64,000 nucleotides of DNA from Shewanella gaetbuli (GTDB taxonomy: Bacteria; Pseudomonadota; Gammaproteobacteria; Enterobacterales; Shewanellaceae). Of this stretch, positions 37,856-46,422 are shown piece after piece. Position numbers and translations under genes: made by a program. The notes beneath the pieces were generated by a model. It saw nothing but the letters and a program-made list of their open reading frames with translations, ran no database searches and was not told the DNA's origin. Where the stretch lies: positions 36,884 through 100,883 of the forward strand of contig NZ_JAKIKP010000014.1 in NCBI RefSeq assembly GCF_023284065.1. The letters run 5' to 3'. Position 1 is the first letter of the stretch, and the number at the start of each line of letters is the position of its first letter.

Positions 37856-37889
37856 AGCTAAGCCTTGTCGAACTCAACAAGGCTTAGCT
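37856..37889 (-). terminator. Hairpin downstream of the GH3 lipoprotein gene
   Basis: A 13-bp perfect stem (AGCTAAGCCTTGT / ACAAGGCTTAGCT) with an 8-nt loop begins 20 bp past the GH3 stop. No T run follows on the minus strand, so it may stabilise the mRNA end as well as terminate. Confidence 0.6.
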
Positions 37890-37908
37890 AAGGATTAAAT
37901 AGATTAAA

Positions 37909-40578
37909 TTAAGGGCATTGAACGGTATTAGTTTCAGCTGAACCTTTAATGACAACGTCACTAAAACTCACTGATACTTTAGCGTCTGTCGCTAACCAAA
38001 ATGGTATAACAATTTTACCAAAGTCCATTTGTTCTGTGTCAAAACAGCTCAACGACACGCTAACATCCTGCCATTTGCCCACTGTTACTTGCTCAGTAAT
38101 ATCAACACTTGGTTTGCAATCACCTTCACAAGCCATTCCGACCAAAAGTGGTTTTGATAATTCGCTGTCAACTTTAATGCTGAATGACAATGCCGAGCTT
38201 GCTTGGCTATAGGCTCTTAAATCACGCGGGAAATTACTTATTAACCCAACGGTGCCGACTTGTGAGCCATTAAAATTAACCAAACGCGCATCTTCTTGCA
38301 CCACTCTGTCCATTGTGCGAATGGTTAATGCCGCATTTTCAGCCACACTACTACTTAAGCCCTGCCTGTCAGACGAGGTTGCAATATACATAGACCAAGG
38401 AGACTTCACAGCACGTTCAAATAATGGCAGGTCCTGTAAAGATTCAGCATCAGCGTGGTTATCTTCTGACAAATTATGTAATGCTAATGCATCTGGTTTA
38501 GGTGATTGATACGTTAAGCCATAGCCAAATGGAATAAGCGGTTGGTAATCAGCAGTAGTCGCAACGGTGCTTTTATCTAAAGGCACATTCACAACGCTTT
38601 GTTGAGGTGTAGACGGCCACGAGAATGACAACTTACCCACAAAATCATGCTGAACTTTGCCCTGGGCGTCAGTAAATAATACGTCAGCAACACCTTGCCC
38701 TTCACTACCTGGCAACCAAGCAGCTACAAAGGCATCTGATTGATTTAATTCAGGGTTAACCCACATAGGACGACCACTAATAAATACTGATACCACAGGG
38801 ATACCTTGTGATTTAAGCTTTTTCAGTAACGCTAAATCGCGTTTGTCACCCCGTTGGTATTCAAGATTATCGATGTCACCATTACCCTCTGCATAAGGTT
38901 CTTCACCAAATACAACAATAGCAACATCGGGTTTATTGGTTGCATCAAAGTCACCTGTTACGCTCAATGTCGCTTTGCCACCAGCTTGAGAAACTTGTTG
39001 CTCAATACCATCATAAATTGAAGTAGCGCCAGGGAAGTCACTATTTTGATTATCAGTACCTTGCCAAGTAATCGTCCAGCCACCAGACTGCTTACCAATA
39101 TTGTCTGCTGCATCACCGGCAACTAAAATATTCATTGAAGGAGAAAGCGGTAAAATGTTTTGCTGGTTCTTCAGTAAAACTAAAGACTCTCTAACCGCTT
39201 GTCTTGCCACGTCACGGTGACTTTGTTGGCCAATAAGTTCAGTTTTACCCGATAATGGACGCTTTGCCGGGCTTGGCTTAGTAAACAAACCTGCACGGAA
39301 TTTAACTCTGAGTATGCGGCTAACAGCATCGTCAATTCGTGATTGGGCAATTTCGCCACTTTTAACTTGAGCAATGGTGTTTTCATATAAAGGTTTCCAA
39401 GCTTGAGTGGGTACCATAAACACATCTAACCCGGCATTAACCGCTTGTGGGCAAGACTCATTAGTACACCCTGCCACTTGTCCGTGACCATTCCAATCAC
39501 CCACTACAAAACCATCAAAAGCAAAACGCCCTTTTAATACATCAGTCAGTAGGTATTTATTGCCATGAATTTTCTCACCATGCCAACTATTAAAAGACGC
39601 CATAACCGATTGCGCACCTGCAGATAAACCACCGACATAGCCTTGAGCATGAATTTGATAAAGGTCCAGTTCAGAGGCCACATTATTACCCTGATCGATA
39701 CCTTTTTCGGTACCACCATCACCTAAAAAGTGTTTAACCGTTGATAATACATGGTGGTCACTTAAAAATTCTCCATCTACTGCACCTTGTAAGCCTTCTA
39801 CAATGGCAAATGAGTAATCTCTAACAATGGCAGGGTCTTCCGAATAGCCTTCATAGGTACGTCCCCAACGGTCATCACGTACCACAGCAACAGTTGGTGC
39901 AAATACCCAATCAATCCCGGTAACCATAACTTCTTTAGCGGTAATGGCGGCAACTTGCTCAATTAATTTAGGATTATTGGCTGCGCCTAAACCAATATTA
40001 TGTGGGAAAAGCGTCGCACCAATGACGTTATTATGGCCGTGTACCGCATCTGTTCCCCACATAGTTGGAATAGCAATACCATCAACAGAATCATCTATAG
40101 AGGCTTGATACATATTTTCTGCAAGTTCAATCCAATCAGCCGGAGTGGCGTGTTTGTTATTATTTGGATAAGCTCCGCCGCCATTTAAATATGAACCAAA
40201 ACCGTATTTACGCATATCTTCAACGGTAATGTCGCGGATTTCAGGCTGGATCATCTGCGCTACTTTTTGCTCAAGTGTCATTGATGCTAATAATTTAGCA
40301 ATCTTATCTTCTAACGCTTGGTCTACGGGTAAAGCTGCCGTTTGTTGTGGCCAAAGGTTAATATCATGTGCCTGACTTTGTTTGGCAACCGATGACACCA
40401 CTTGTTCGGTAACCGCTTCTGCAGCTGGGGGGTGCTGAACGTGCTCAGCTTGGCAGCCCATTAATGCAGCGGCAGAAACAACACAAACAGATAAATATTT
40501 AGTCTTAAACGGTAAACCACCACGACTAAACAGCGTCTCTACTATGCGAGTTTTTTTATTATTAAATTGCATGTTCAT
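37909..40578 (-). CDS. GH3 exo-beta-glucosidase, lipoprotein, ExoP-like
   Basis: Glycoside hydrolase family 3 enzyme that releases glucose from beta-1,3/1,4-gluco-oligosaccharides. The 889-aa protein has a lipobox LMGC with Cys42, so it is a lipoprotein facing the periplasm or surface. The GH3 N-terminal barrel has TVKHFLGDGG and the nucleophile Asp361 in GFVVGDWNG; the GH3 C-terminal domain has VVVFGEEPYAEGNGD. A beta-sandwich of about 160 residues ends the protein, as in the ExoP-type enzymes of marine Gammaproteobacteria. It follows the FHS transporter gene by 3 bp in one operon. Confidence 0.92.
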   Translation of the reverse strand: MNMQFNNKKTRIVETLFSRGGLPFKTKYLSVCVVSAAALMGCQAEHVQHPPAAEAVTEQVVSSVAKQSQAHDINLWPQQTAALPVDQALEDKIAKLLASMTLEQKVAQMIQPEIRDITVEDMRKYGFGSYLNGGGAYPNNNKHATPADWIELAENMYQASIDDSVDGIAIPTMWGTDAVHGHNNVIGATLFPHNIGLGAANNPKLIEQVAAITAKEVMVTGIDWVFAPTVAVVRDDRWGRTYEGYSEDPAIVRDYSFAIVEGLQGAVDGEFLSDHHVLSTVKHFLGDGGTEKGIDQGNNVASELDLYQIHAQGYVGGLSAGAQSVMASFNSWHGEKIHGNKYLLTDVLKGRFAFDGFVVGDWNGHGQVAGCTNESCPQAVNAGLDVFMVPTQAWKPLYENTIAQVKSGEIAQSRIDDAVSRILRVKFRAGLFTKPSPAKRPLSGKTELIGQQSHRDVARQAVRESLVLLKNQQNILPLSPSMNILVAGDAADNIGKQSGGWTITWQGTDNQNSDFPGATSIYDGIEQQVSQAGGKATLSVTGDFDATNKPDVAIVVFGEEPYAEGNGDIDNLEYQRGDKRDLALLKKLKSQGIPVVSVFISGRPMWVNPELNQSDAFVAAWLPGSEGQGVADVLFTDAQGKVQHDFVGKLSFSWPSTPQQSVVNVPLDKSTVATTADYQPLIPFGYGLTYQSPKPDALALHNLSEDNHADAESLQDLPLFERAVKSPWSMYIATSSDRQGLSSSVAENAALTIRTMDRVVQEDARLVNFNGSQVGTVGLISNFPRDLRAYSQASSALSFSIKVDSELSKPLLVGMACEGDCKPSVDITEQVTVGKWQDVSVSLSCFDTEQMDFGKIVIPFWLATDAKVSVSFSDVVIKGSAETNTVQCP

Positions 40579-40581
40579 TCC

Positions 40582-41904
40582 TTAATTAGAGCCTTGTGGT
40601 CGTTTAGCGTCACAGCCAACTAAACCGTAAAAACAAATAAATCCATAACATAGTAGCGGTAAAATAAATGCTAATTGAATGCCTAAAGAATCCGCCAACA
40701 TTCCTTGCAATAGCGGTACAACTGCTCCGCCAACAATAGCTAAACACAAGATGCCAGAGCCTTGACTGGTATGTTGATTCAAATCTTTAAGTGCCAAACT
40801 GAAAATGGTTGGGAACATAATTGAGTTACATAACCCCACCAGTAATAGTGCCCACATTGCGACAGTACCAGCCGAAAACATCGCTAAACCAATCAATACA
40901 CAAGCACAAATAGCATTAAAAGCTAACACTTTACCGGCTTTAATTTTTTGCATGACCAACGCACCAATAAATCTACCTACCATGGCCCCGCCAAAATAGT
41001 AAGCGATGTAATTAGCGGCTTGAGATTCCGTTAATCCACCTATGTCATCTTGTGTTAAAAAGTTAATTAAAAAGCTGCCGATTCCGACTTCAGCACCTAC
41101 ATAAACAAAAATCCCCACAGCTCCCATGACTAAATGCGGATACTTCCATGCACTACCTGCACTTTTGCTAGATTGTGCAACCTGCTCTTCAACCGTTTTT
41201 TTACCGAGTTGTGGTAGCTTTAAAAACAAAAAGGTCATCGCTAATAAAAACAAAGCCCCAGCCAGAATTAAGTACGGCACTTGTACAGTAGATGCCTGCT
41301 CAGCAGCGCTGAGTGTGCCAATCACTTGGTCTAACTCTGTCACTGAGTCAGGATGTTCAATAGTGGACAGAATTAACCAACTACCAAAAAATGGTGCTAC
41401 GGTTGTGCCTAATGAATTAAAGGCTTGGGTCATGGTTAACCGAGAAGAAGCCGTTTCAGCTGGTCCTAATGCACTCACGTAAGGATTAGCAGAAACCTGT
41501 AAGATAGTAATCCCCGCAGCAAGAACAAAAAAAGCGAATAAAAACATATTATAAGAAGCAAAACTAGCCGAAGGATAAAATAATAAACACCCCACGCAGG
41601 CAATCACTAAACCAGTAATAATCCCTTTTTGATAACCAATTTTGCCCACCAAGTTACCGGCAGGAATAGAGACAATAAAATAAGCCCCAAAAAAACAAAA
41701 TTGAACCAACATGGCTTGGGTGTAATTTAACTCAAATAAATTTTTTAAATACGGAATAAGAATGTCATTTAAGCAAGTTAAAAAGCCCCACATAAAAAAT
41801 AATGAGGTTAATGCAATTAACGCAAAGCGATAGTCGCCACTTTGCCCTGCTTGAACTGTTGAAGCATTACCTTCAATAAATTCGCTTGATGTTGGCCCAG
41901 CCAT
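40582..41904 (-). CDS. FHS-family sugar:H+ symporter (GluP/FucP type)
   Basis: Major-facilitator sugar carrier of the fucose-galactose-glucose family, probably glucose in this context. The 440-aa protein has twelve predicted membrane segments. Characteristic blocks include [19 protein letters not shown] near the N-terminus, [10 protein letters not shown], and the [13 protein letters not shown] segment in helix 4. The first gene of the operon with GH3, it is divergent from the GH1 gene, and a LacI-type operator lies between them. It would import the glucose released by the periplasmic GH3. Confidence 0.92.
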   Translation of the reverse strand: MAGPTSSEFIEGNASTVQAGQSGDYRFALIALTSLFFMWGFLTCLNDILIPYLKNLFELNYTQAMLVQFCFFGAYFIVSIPAGNLVGKIGYQKGIITGLVIACVGCLLFYPSASFASYNMFLFAFFVLAAGITILQVSANPYVSALGPAETASSRLTMTQAFNSLGTTVAPFFGSWLILSTIEHPDSVTELDQVIGTLSAAEQASTVQVPYLILAGALFLLAMTFLFLKLPQLGKKTVEEQVAQSSKSAGSAWKYPHLVMGAVGIFVYVGAEVGIGSFLINFLTQDDIGGLTESQAANYIAYYFGGAMVGRFIGALVMQKIKAGKVLAFNAICACVLIGLAMFSAGTVAMWALLLVGLCNSIMFPTIFSLALKDLNQHTSQGSGILCLAIVGGAVVPLLQGMLADSLGIQLAFILPLLCYGFICFYGLVGCDAKRPQGSN

Positions 41905-42002
41905 AGTCTCACCTATTTGTTGTTATTTTGTTTTGAATAGCGCTAATAACACGTCAGCGAAATAAAACTTTGTTGACGTTTAGTTAATTTATCACTAATC
42001 TC

Positions 42003-42020
42003 AATGTAAGCGCTTTCATT
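42003..42020. promoter_or_regulatory. LacI-type operator between the divergent operons
   Basis: AATGTAAGCGCTTTCATT is an 18-bp near-perfect palindrome; its core matches ATGTAAGCGCTTACAT at 15 of 16 positions. It lies about 100 bp before the FHS transporter gene and 180 bp before GH1, so one site may serve both directions. It resembles operators at 46137, 46297 and 49535. Confidence 0.85.
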
Positions 42021-42199
42021 TTTAACATAACAGCAACCATTGTCAACGACTTTTGATTGAATTTATGTAAATGCATCGACTGAAGACTCAGATAAAAAAA
42101 TAATCCTTATAACCGTAATACACCGCGCCATAAAGCATCAGTAATGTGAGTTATACGGTTTGATTGAATTACTACAAATTAGACAAAGTGAAGAAGAAT

Positions 42200-43531
42200 A
42201 TGAAGATATCGTTACCGGCACAATCGCCAATGTTGTCCAAAGATTTCATTTATGGTGTGGCCACCGCCTCATTTCAAATTGAAGGCAGTGCCGATACACG
42301 TTTACCCAGTATTTGGGATACATTTTGTGCAACCCCAGGGAAAATCAGAGATAACTCAGACGGCAAACAAGCTTGTGAACATGTCAAACTTTGGCAGCAA
42401 GATGTTGATTTAATTGAGTCACTTGGAGTCGATGCATACCGACTATCTATCTCTTGGCCAAGAGTCATGCACAAAGATGGTAGCCTTAATCAACAAGGCG
42501 TCAATTTTTACATTCAACTTCTAGATGCGCTAATAGCCAAGGGAATTAAGCCTTTTGTAACCTTATATCATTGGGACTTACCGCAACATATTGAAGACGA
42601 CGGTGGCTGGCTGAATCGTGAAACAGCTTACCTTTTTGAAGATTATGCTAAAAAGATAGTTCAAGCCCTTGGCGACAGAGTCTATTCATACGCCACCTTT
42701 AATGAACCATTTTGCAGTGCCTTTTTAGGATACGAAGTGGGTATTCATGCCCCAGGCAAAGCCAAGGTAAGCTACGGACGCCAAGCTGCTCACCATATTT
42801 TGCTCGCTCACGGATTAGCAATGCAAGCTTTGCAACAATATAGTCCTAATAGTTTAAACGGCATTGTGCTGAACTTTACCCCTTGCTACGCCAACGCAAA
42901 TAATGCAGAAGACAGAAATGCTGCTGAACTTGCAGACCAATATCATAACCAGTGGTATATCAAACCCTTATTTGACAAATGTTATCCAGATATTATCGAT
43001 AAACTGGCAGACGATGAAAAGCCACAAGTAGAAGCTGGTGACTTTGATATTATCGCCCAACCAATAGATTTTTTAGGCATTAACTTCTACACCCGAGCGG
43101 TCTATACCACATCTGAAAATGAGTTTTTTCAACAAGTAGATATGGTCGATGCGCCCAAAACAGATATCGGTTGGGAAATTTATCCTCAAGCATTTACTGA
43201 TTTACTGACCTCATTAAATGAAAAATACTCCTTGCCGCCGATATTTATTACTGAAAATGGCGCGGCAATGGCCGATAAGCTTGAAAACAACCAAGTGTCT
43301 GATATTGATAGAATTGAATATTACCACTCCCATTTAAATGCGGTGAATAATGCCATATCATCTGGCGTTACTGTCGCAGGTTATTTTGCTTGGAGTTTAA
43401 TGGACAACTTTGAGTGGGCAGAAGGTTATTTAAAGCGATTTGGTATCGTTTATGTTGATTACCAAACCCAGCAACGCACGGTAAAAGCCAGTGGTTTAGC
43501 TTATCGTGACCTAATTAACGCACGATCTTGA
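42200..43531 (+). CDS. GH1 beta-glucosidase, cytoplasmic
   Basis: Family 1 glycoside hydrolase cleaving cellobiose/laminaribiose-type beta-glucosides inside the cell. The 443-aa protein has no signal peptide. Glu169 in TFNEP is the acid/base and Glu352 in ITENG the nucleophile; the N-terminal FIYGVATASFQIEG and the sugar-binding FAWSLMDNFEWAEGY are also present. The ATG at 42200 follows AAGAAG and is preferred to a TTG 36 bp earlier. It heads the plus-strand operon with a GPH symporter and the LacI regulator. Confidence 0.95.
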   Translation: MKISLPAQSPMLSKDFIYGVATASFQIEGSADTRLPSIWDTFCATPGKIRDNSDGKQACEHVKLWQQDVDLIESLGVDAYRLSISWPRVMHKDGSLNQQGVNFYIQLLDALIAKGIKPFVTLYHWDLPQHIEDDGGWLNRETAYLFEDYAKKIVQALGDRVYSYATFNEPFCSAFLGYEVGIHAPGKAKVSYGRQAAHHILLAHGLAMQALQQYSPNSLNGIVLNFTPCYANANNAEDRNAAELADQYHNQWYIKPLFDKCYPDIIDKLADDEKPQVEAGDFDIIAQPIDFLGINFYTRAVYTTSENEFFQQVDMVDAPKTDIGWEIYPQAFTDLLTSLNEKYSLPPIFITENGAAMADKLENNQVSDIDRIEYYHSHLNAVNNAISSGVTVAGYFAWSLMDNFEWAEGYLKRFGIVYVDYQTQQRTVKASGLAYRDLINARS

Positions 43532-43561
43532 GCCAGTTTAGAAAAATAATAAGAGGCTAAA

Positions 43562-44890
43562 ATGATTAGCATAAAAGAAAAAATCGCTTACGGGCTTGGT
43601 GACACAGCAAGTAACATTGTTTTTCAAACAGTGATGTTATTTCTGACATTTTTTTATACCGATATTTTCGGTATTTCCCCCGCTTTTGTTGGGACGATGT
43701 TTTTAGCCGTGAGGTTAATTGACGCAATCACCGACCCATTAATGGGCGCTTTAGCTGACAGAACAAATACTAAGTGGGGTAAGTTTCGCCCCTATTTATT
43801 ATGGTTTGCCCTACCCTTTGGTTTCATTAGTGTGCTGGCGTTTACCACTCCAGATTTAACTGAAGAAGGTAAAATGATTTATGCCTTCGTCACCTATACG
43901 GCACTTATGATGGTATATACCGCGATTAATATTCCATATTGTGCCTTAGGTGGGGTATTGACAGCCGACCCTAAAGAACGTGTTTCGGTGCAATCTTATC
44001 GTTTTGTGTTTGCTATGTTAGGCGGCTTAATGGTCTCAGGACTTACTTTGCCTTTGGTGGAGTTTTTAGGTAAAGGTGACCAAGCAAAAGGTTATCAATT
44101 AACTATCGCTGCCATGAGCATTTTGGGTGTTGCGATGTTTTTAGTCTGTTTTTGGGGGACTAAAGAGCGCTTACACCCGCCGAAAGATCAACAGTCTAGC
44201 TTCAAACAAGATGTAAAGTTTTTAGTGAAAAATGACCAATGGCGAATATTATCTATTGCCGCTATTTGTTTACTCTCTGGCATGGTATTAAAAACCAGTT
44301 TAGCAATCTATTATGTAAAATACTTTTTGAACATGCCTGATTCTATTACCCTTTTTATCACCTTAGGTATGATTGGTAATATTTTTGGTTGTGTACTAGC
44401 TGAACCATTAGCCAAAAAAGTGTGTAAAGTTAAAGCCTACATTACCTTGCAACTTATTGCTGCCGCACTTTGTATTGCCAGCTATTTTGTGAGTGCCGAC
44501 CAAACCGTTTTAGCCTTTGCAATGTTTATCCTATGGGGATTTACTTTCAATATGGCTACACCGTTATTATGGGCAAAAATGGCTGATGCGGTAGATTACG
44601 GCCAATACAAAACTGGCATAAGAATTACCGGAATGATTTATTCATCAATTATTTTCTTTATTAAATTAGGCGTGGCCATAGGCGGTGCAGCGGCAGGTTG
44701 GTTACTATCAGGGTATGGATATGAAGCTGATATCGCTCAAACCCCTGACACATTAAACGGCATTTTATTATCCTTTACGGTTTATCCTGCAATTGGGTCA
44801 ATATTAGTGGCTATTGTCATGCGTTGGTATATTTTAGATACCGCTAAAGTGGACCAAATTCATGCGCACTTAAATCAACAACCCGGATAA
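43562..44890 (+). CDS. GPH-family glycoside:cation symporter
   Basis: Glycoside-pentoside-hexuronide symporter (MelB type) likely importing a beta-glucoside disaccharide. The 442-aa protein has twelve predicted membrane segments and family blocks EKIAYGLGDTASNIVFQ, IDAITDPLMGALADRTNTKWGKFRPY and DAVDYGQYKTGIRITG. It lies 30 bp after GH1, so the substrate is probably the GH1 substrate. The glycoside identity is inferred from context. Confidence 0.93.
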   Translation: MISIKEKIAYGLGDTASNIVFQTVMLFLTFFYTDIFGISPAFVGTMFLAVRLIDAITDPLMGALADRTNTKWGKFRPYLLWFALPFGFISVLAFTTPDLTEEGKMIYAFVTYTALMMVYTAINIPYCALGGVLTADPKERVSVQSYRFVFAMLGGLMVSGLTLPLVEFLGKGDQAKGYQLTIAAMSILGVAMFLVCFWGTKERLHPPKDQQSSFKQDVKFLVKNDQWRILSIAAICLLSGMVLKTSLAIYYVKYFLNMPDSITLFITLGMIGNIFGCVLAEPLAKKVCKVKAYITLQLIAAALCIASYFVSADQTVLAFAMFILWGFTFNMATPLLWAKMADAVDYGQYKTGIRITGMIYSSIIFFIKLGVAIGGAAAGWLLSGYGYEADIAQTPDTLNGILLSFTVYPAIGSILVAIVMRWYILDTAKVDQIHAHLNQQPG

Positions 44891-45041
44891 TGATTAATTG
44901 TCTTCCGCCAATGCAGGTGTATAGTCACATTAGGTAAATAACTAACTATTATGGGTGTTCTGTACGGTATGCAAGGTATTAATCCTGATAGAAATCCATG
45001 CTAATCTTTAGCCTGACTGAATAATTAACGACAAGAGATTT

Positions 45042-46034
45042 ATGGCAACAATTTATGATGTTTCTGTTTTAGCTGGCGTTTCACTTGCGACCGTGTCTCG
45101 CGTGATGAACAACAACACTAAAGTCAGTGATAAAACTCGACAGAAAGTATTAGATGCGATGGCTTCTTTAGGCTATCGCCCCAATACTATTGCCCAATCC
45201 CTTGCGTCAAATTGTTCAAACAGTGTTGGAGTATTGGTATCTCAGCTTGATGGTCCATTCTATGGCCCAATGATGACTGAAATTGAAACCACACTTAGAA
45301 CCGCTAATAAGCACGTTATTATCGCCGCTGGCCATGCACAAGAATCACAAGAAAAAGACAGTGTTGAGTTTCTTATCAGCCGTGGATGTGATGCATTAAT
45401 TTTAGATGTAGAAGCAGTCTCAGATGAGTATCTAATTGAATTATATAAAGGTAAAACACCTATTGTGTTAATCAACCGCTATATTGAGGTGATGAAAGAC
45501 AACTGTGTATTCCTTGAAAACGAACGCGGCGGCTTTATGGCAACCGACTATATTTTGTCTTTGGGACATAAAGATATTGCCTACATATCTGGCCCAATGT
45601 ACAAAGGCGATGCTCGTGATCGTTTACAAGGTCACCAACGCGCTCTTTCTCAACACGGGATCATGTTTGACCCAGCTCTATGGTACGAAGGTAACTTCCG
45701 TGAATTCGGTGGTGAAGAAGGTATGCGGCACTTGTTAAGCTTGAATAAAAAGTTTACCGCGGTTGTTTGTGCGAGCGATCAAATGGCTTCAGGCGCTATA
45801 GCAGCGTGCATGGAAAAAGGTCTTAAAGTGCCTGATGATATTTCGATTATTGGTTACGATAATATCCCTTTCCCGCAATATATTTACCCCAAATTAACTA
45901 CTGTGAGCAACCCGATTAATGAGATGGGGAAAATGGCTGCATTATGGGTGCTTAAAAATATCTATCATGATACAAATGTCAAAGTCGATTGCTCTTTTAC
46001 CCCTAAGTTGTACGTCAGAGATTCAGCAAAATAA
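45042..46034 (+). CDS. LacI-family transcriptional regulator
   Basis: Probable repressor of this sugar locus. The 330-aa protein has the LacI helix-turn-helix MATIYDVSVLAGVSLATVSRVMN with hinge helix PNTIAQSLA, then a periplasmic-binding-protein-like sensor domain (VGVLVSQLDGPFYGPMMTEIE, GCDALILDV). It lies downstream of the GH1-GPH pair and upstream of the TonB receptor gene. The regulon is likely the three units carrying the ATGTAAGCGCTTACAT-type operator, with glucose or a disaccharide as inducer. No operator lies in its own 150-bp upstream region. Confidence 0.93.
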   Translation: MATIYDVSVLAGVSLATVSRVMNNNTKVSDKTRQKVLDAMASLGYRPNTIAQSLASNCSNSVGVLVSQLDGPFYGPMMTEIETTLRTANKHVIIAAGHAQESQEKDSVEFLISRGCDALILDVEAVSDEYLIELYKGKTPIVLINRYIEVMKDNCVFLENERGGFMATDYILSLGHKDIAYISGPMYKGDARDRLQGHQRALSQHGIMFDPALWYEGNFREFGGEEGMRHLLSLNKKFTAVVCASDQMASGAIAACMEKGLKVPDDISIIGYDNIPFPQYIYPKLTTVSNPINEMGKMAALWVLKNIYHDTNVKVDCSFTPKLYVRDSAK

Positions 46035-46136
46035 TCCACTCACTATAACTGCCTGATATTTTTAGGCGGCAGCATATTTCTAGTTTGCTCTATGTTGCAC
46101 TTTACATGGAGCATTATTCACAACGCCGCACAAACA

Positions 46137-46152
46137 ATGAAACCGCTTACAA
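46137..46152. promoter_or_regulatory. Distal LacI-type operator of the TonB receptor gene
   Basis: ATGAAACCGCTTACAA matches the shared 16-bp operator at 13 positions. It is 160 bp (about 15 helical turns) upstream of the main operator at 46297, a distance compatible with a repression loop. This is inference from sequence. Confidence 0.6.
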
Positions 46153-46268
46153 GCTAACAAGCCTTGCTAAGCAGTTGTTTATTTTGTACTTATATATTAA
46201 CACCCTCTACACAATGCGCGCCCACCACCTCAAGGTTAACAAAATGTTGCCTTTTCATGTCATTTTTA

Positions 46269-46297
46269 TTGACTAAGTTCACATTTTGCACTAGTTT
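46269..46297 (+). promoter_or_regulatory. Candidate sigma-70 promoter of the TonB receptor gene
   Basis: TTGACT at 46269-46274 and TAGTTT at 46292-46297 are 17 bp apart. The -10 is weak, as may suit a regulated promoter. The perfect operator begins at 46297, directly downstream of the -10, the usual position for a LacI-type block. Confidence 0.5.
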
Positions 46298-46316
46298 TAT
46301 GTAAGCGCTTACATAA
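46297..46316. promoter_or_regulatory. Perfect 20-bp LacI-type operator before the TonB receptor gene
   Basis: TTATGTAAGCGCTTACATAA is a perfect palindrome, the clearest operator in the window. It is 107 bp upstream of the TonB receptor start codon. Other sites in the locus are variants of it. Confidence 0.9.
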
Positions 46317-46422
46317 TGATATAGATCAAGTAAACGTTGCAGGAGAATTATAAAGCGGTTTACAAGCATTTTGCTCGTCAACTAATTAAATAAGTAGAAT
46401 CTAGTCAATGGGGATTTCCTAG

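Larger units (their letters stand above)
46035..46422. other. Regulatory spacer upstream of the TonB-dependent receptor
   Basis: 388 bp without a credible gene between the regulator and receptor genes. It holds two good operators (46137-46152 and 46297-46316), a promoter candidate and a further degenerate AAAGCGGTTTACAAGC element at 46353-46368. Two small overlapping open frames here (one on each strand) are not protein-like. Confidence 0.7.

Noticed and set aside
46353..46368. Fifth LacI-type operator close to the TonB receptor start
   Set aside because: AAAGCGGTTTACAA needs an extra central base to align with the others, so it is mentioned only as degenerate.
46085..46381. Two small overlapping frames on opposite strands before the TonB receptor gene
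   Set aside because: They cover the operators and promoter and lack ribosome-binding sites and conserved composition.
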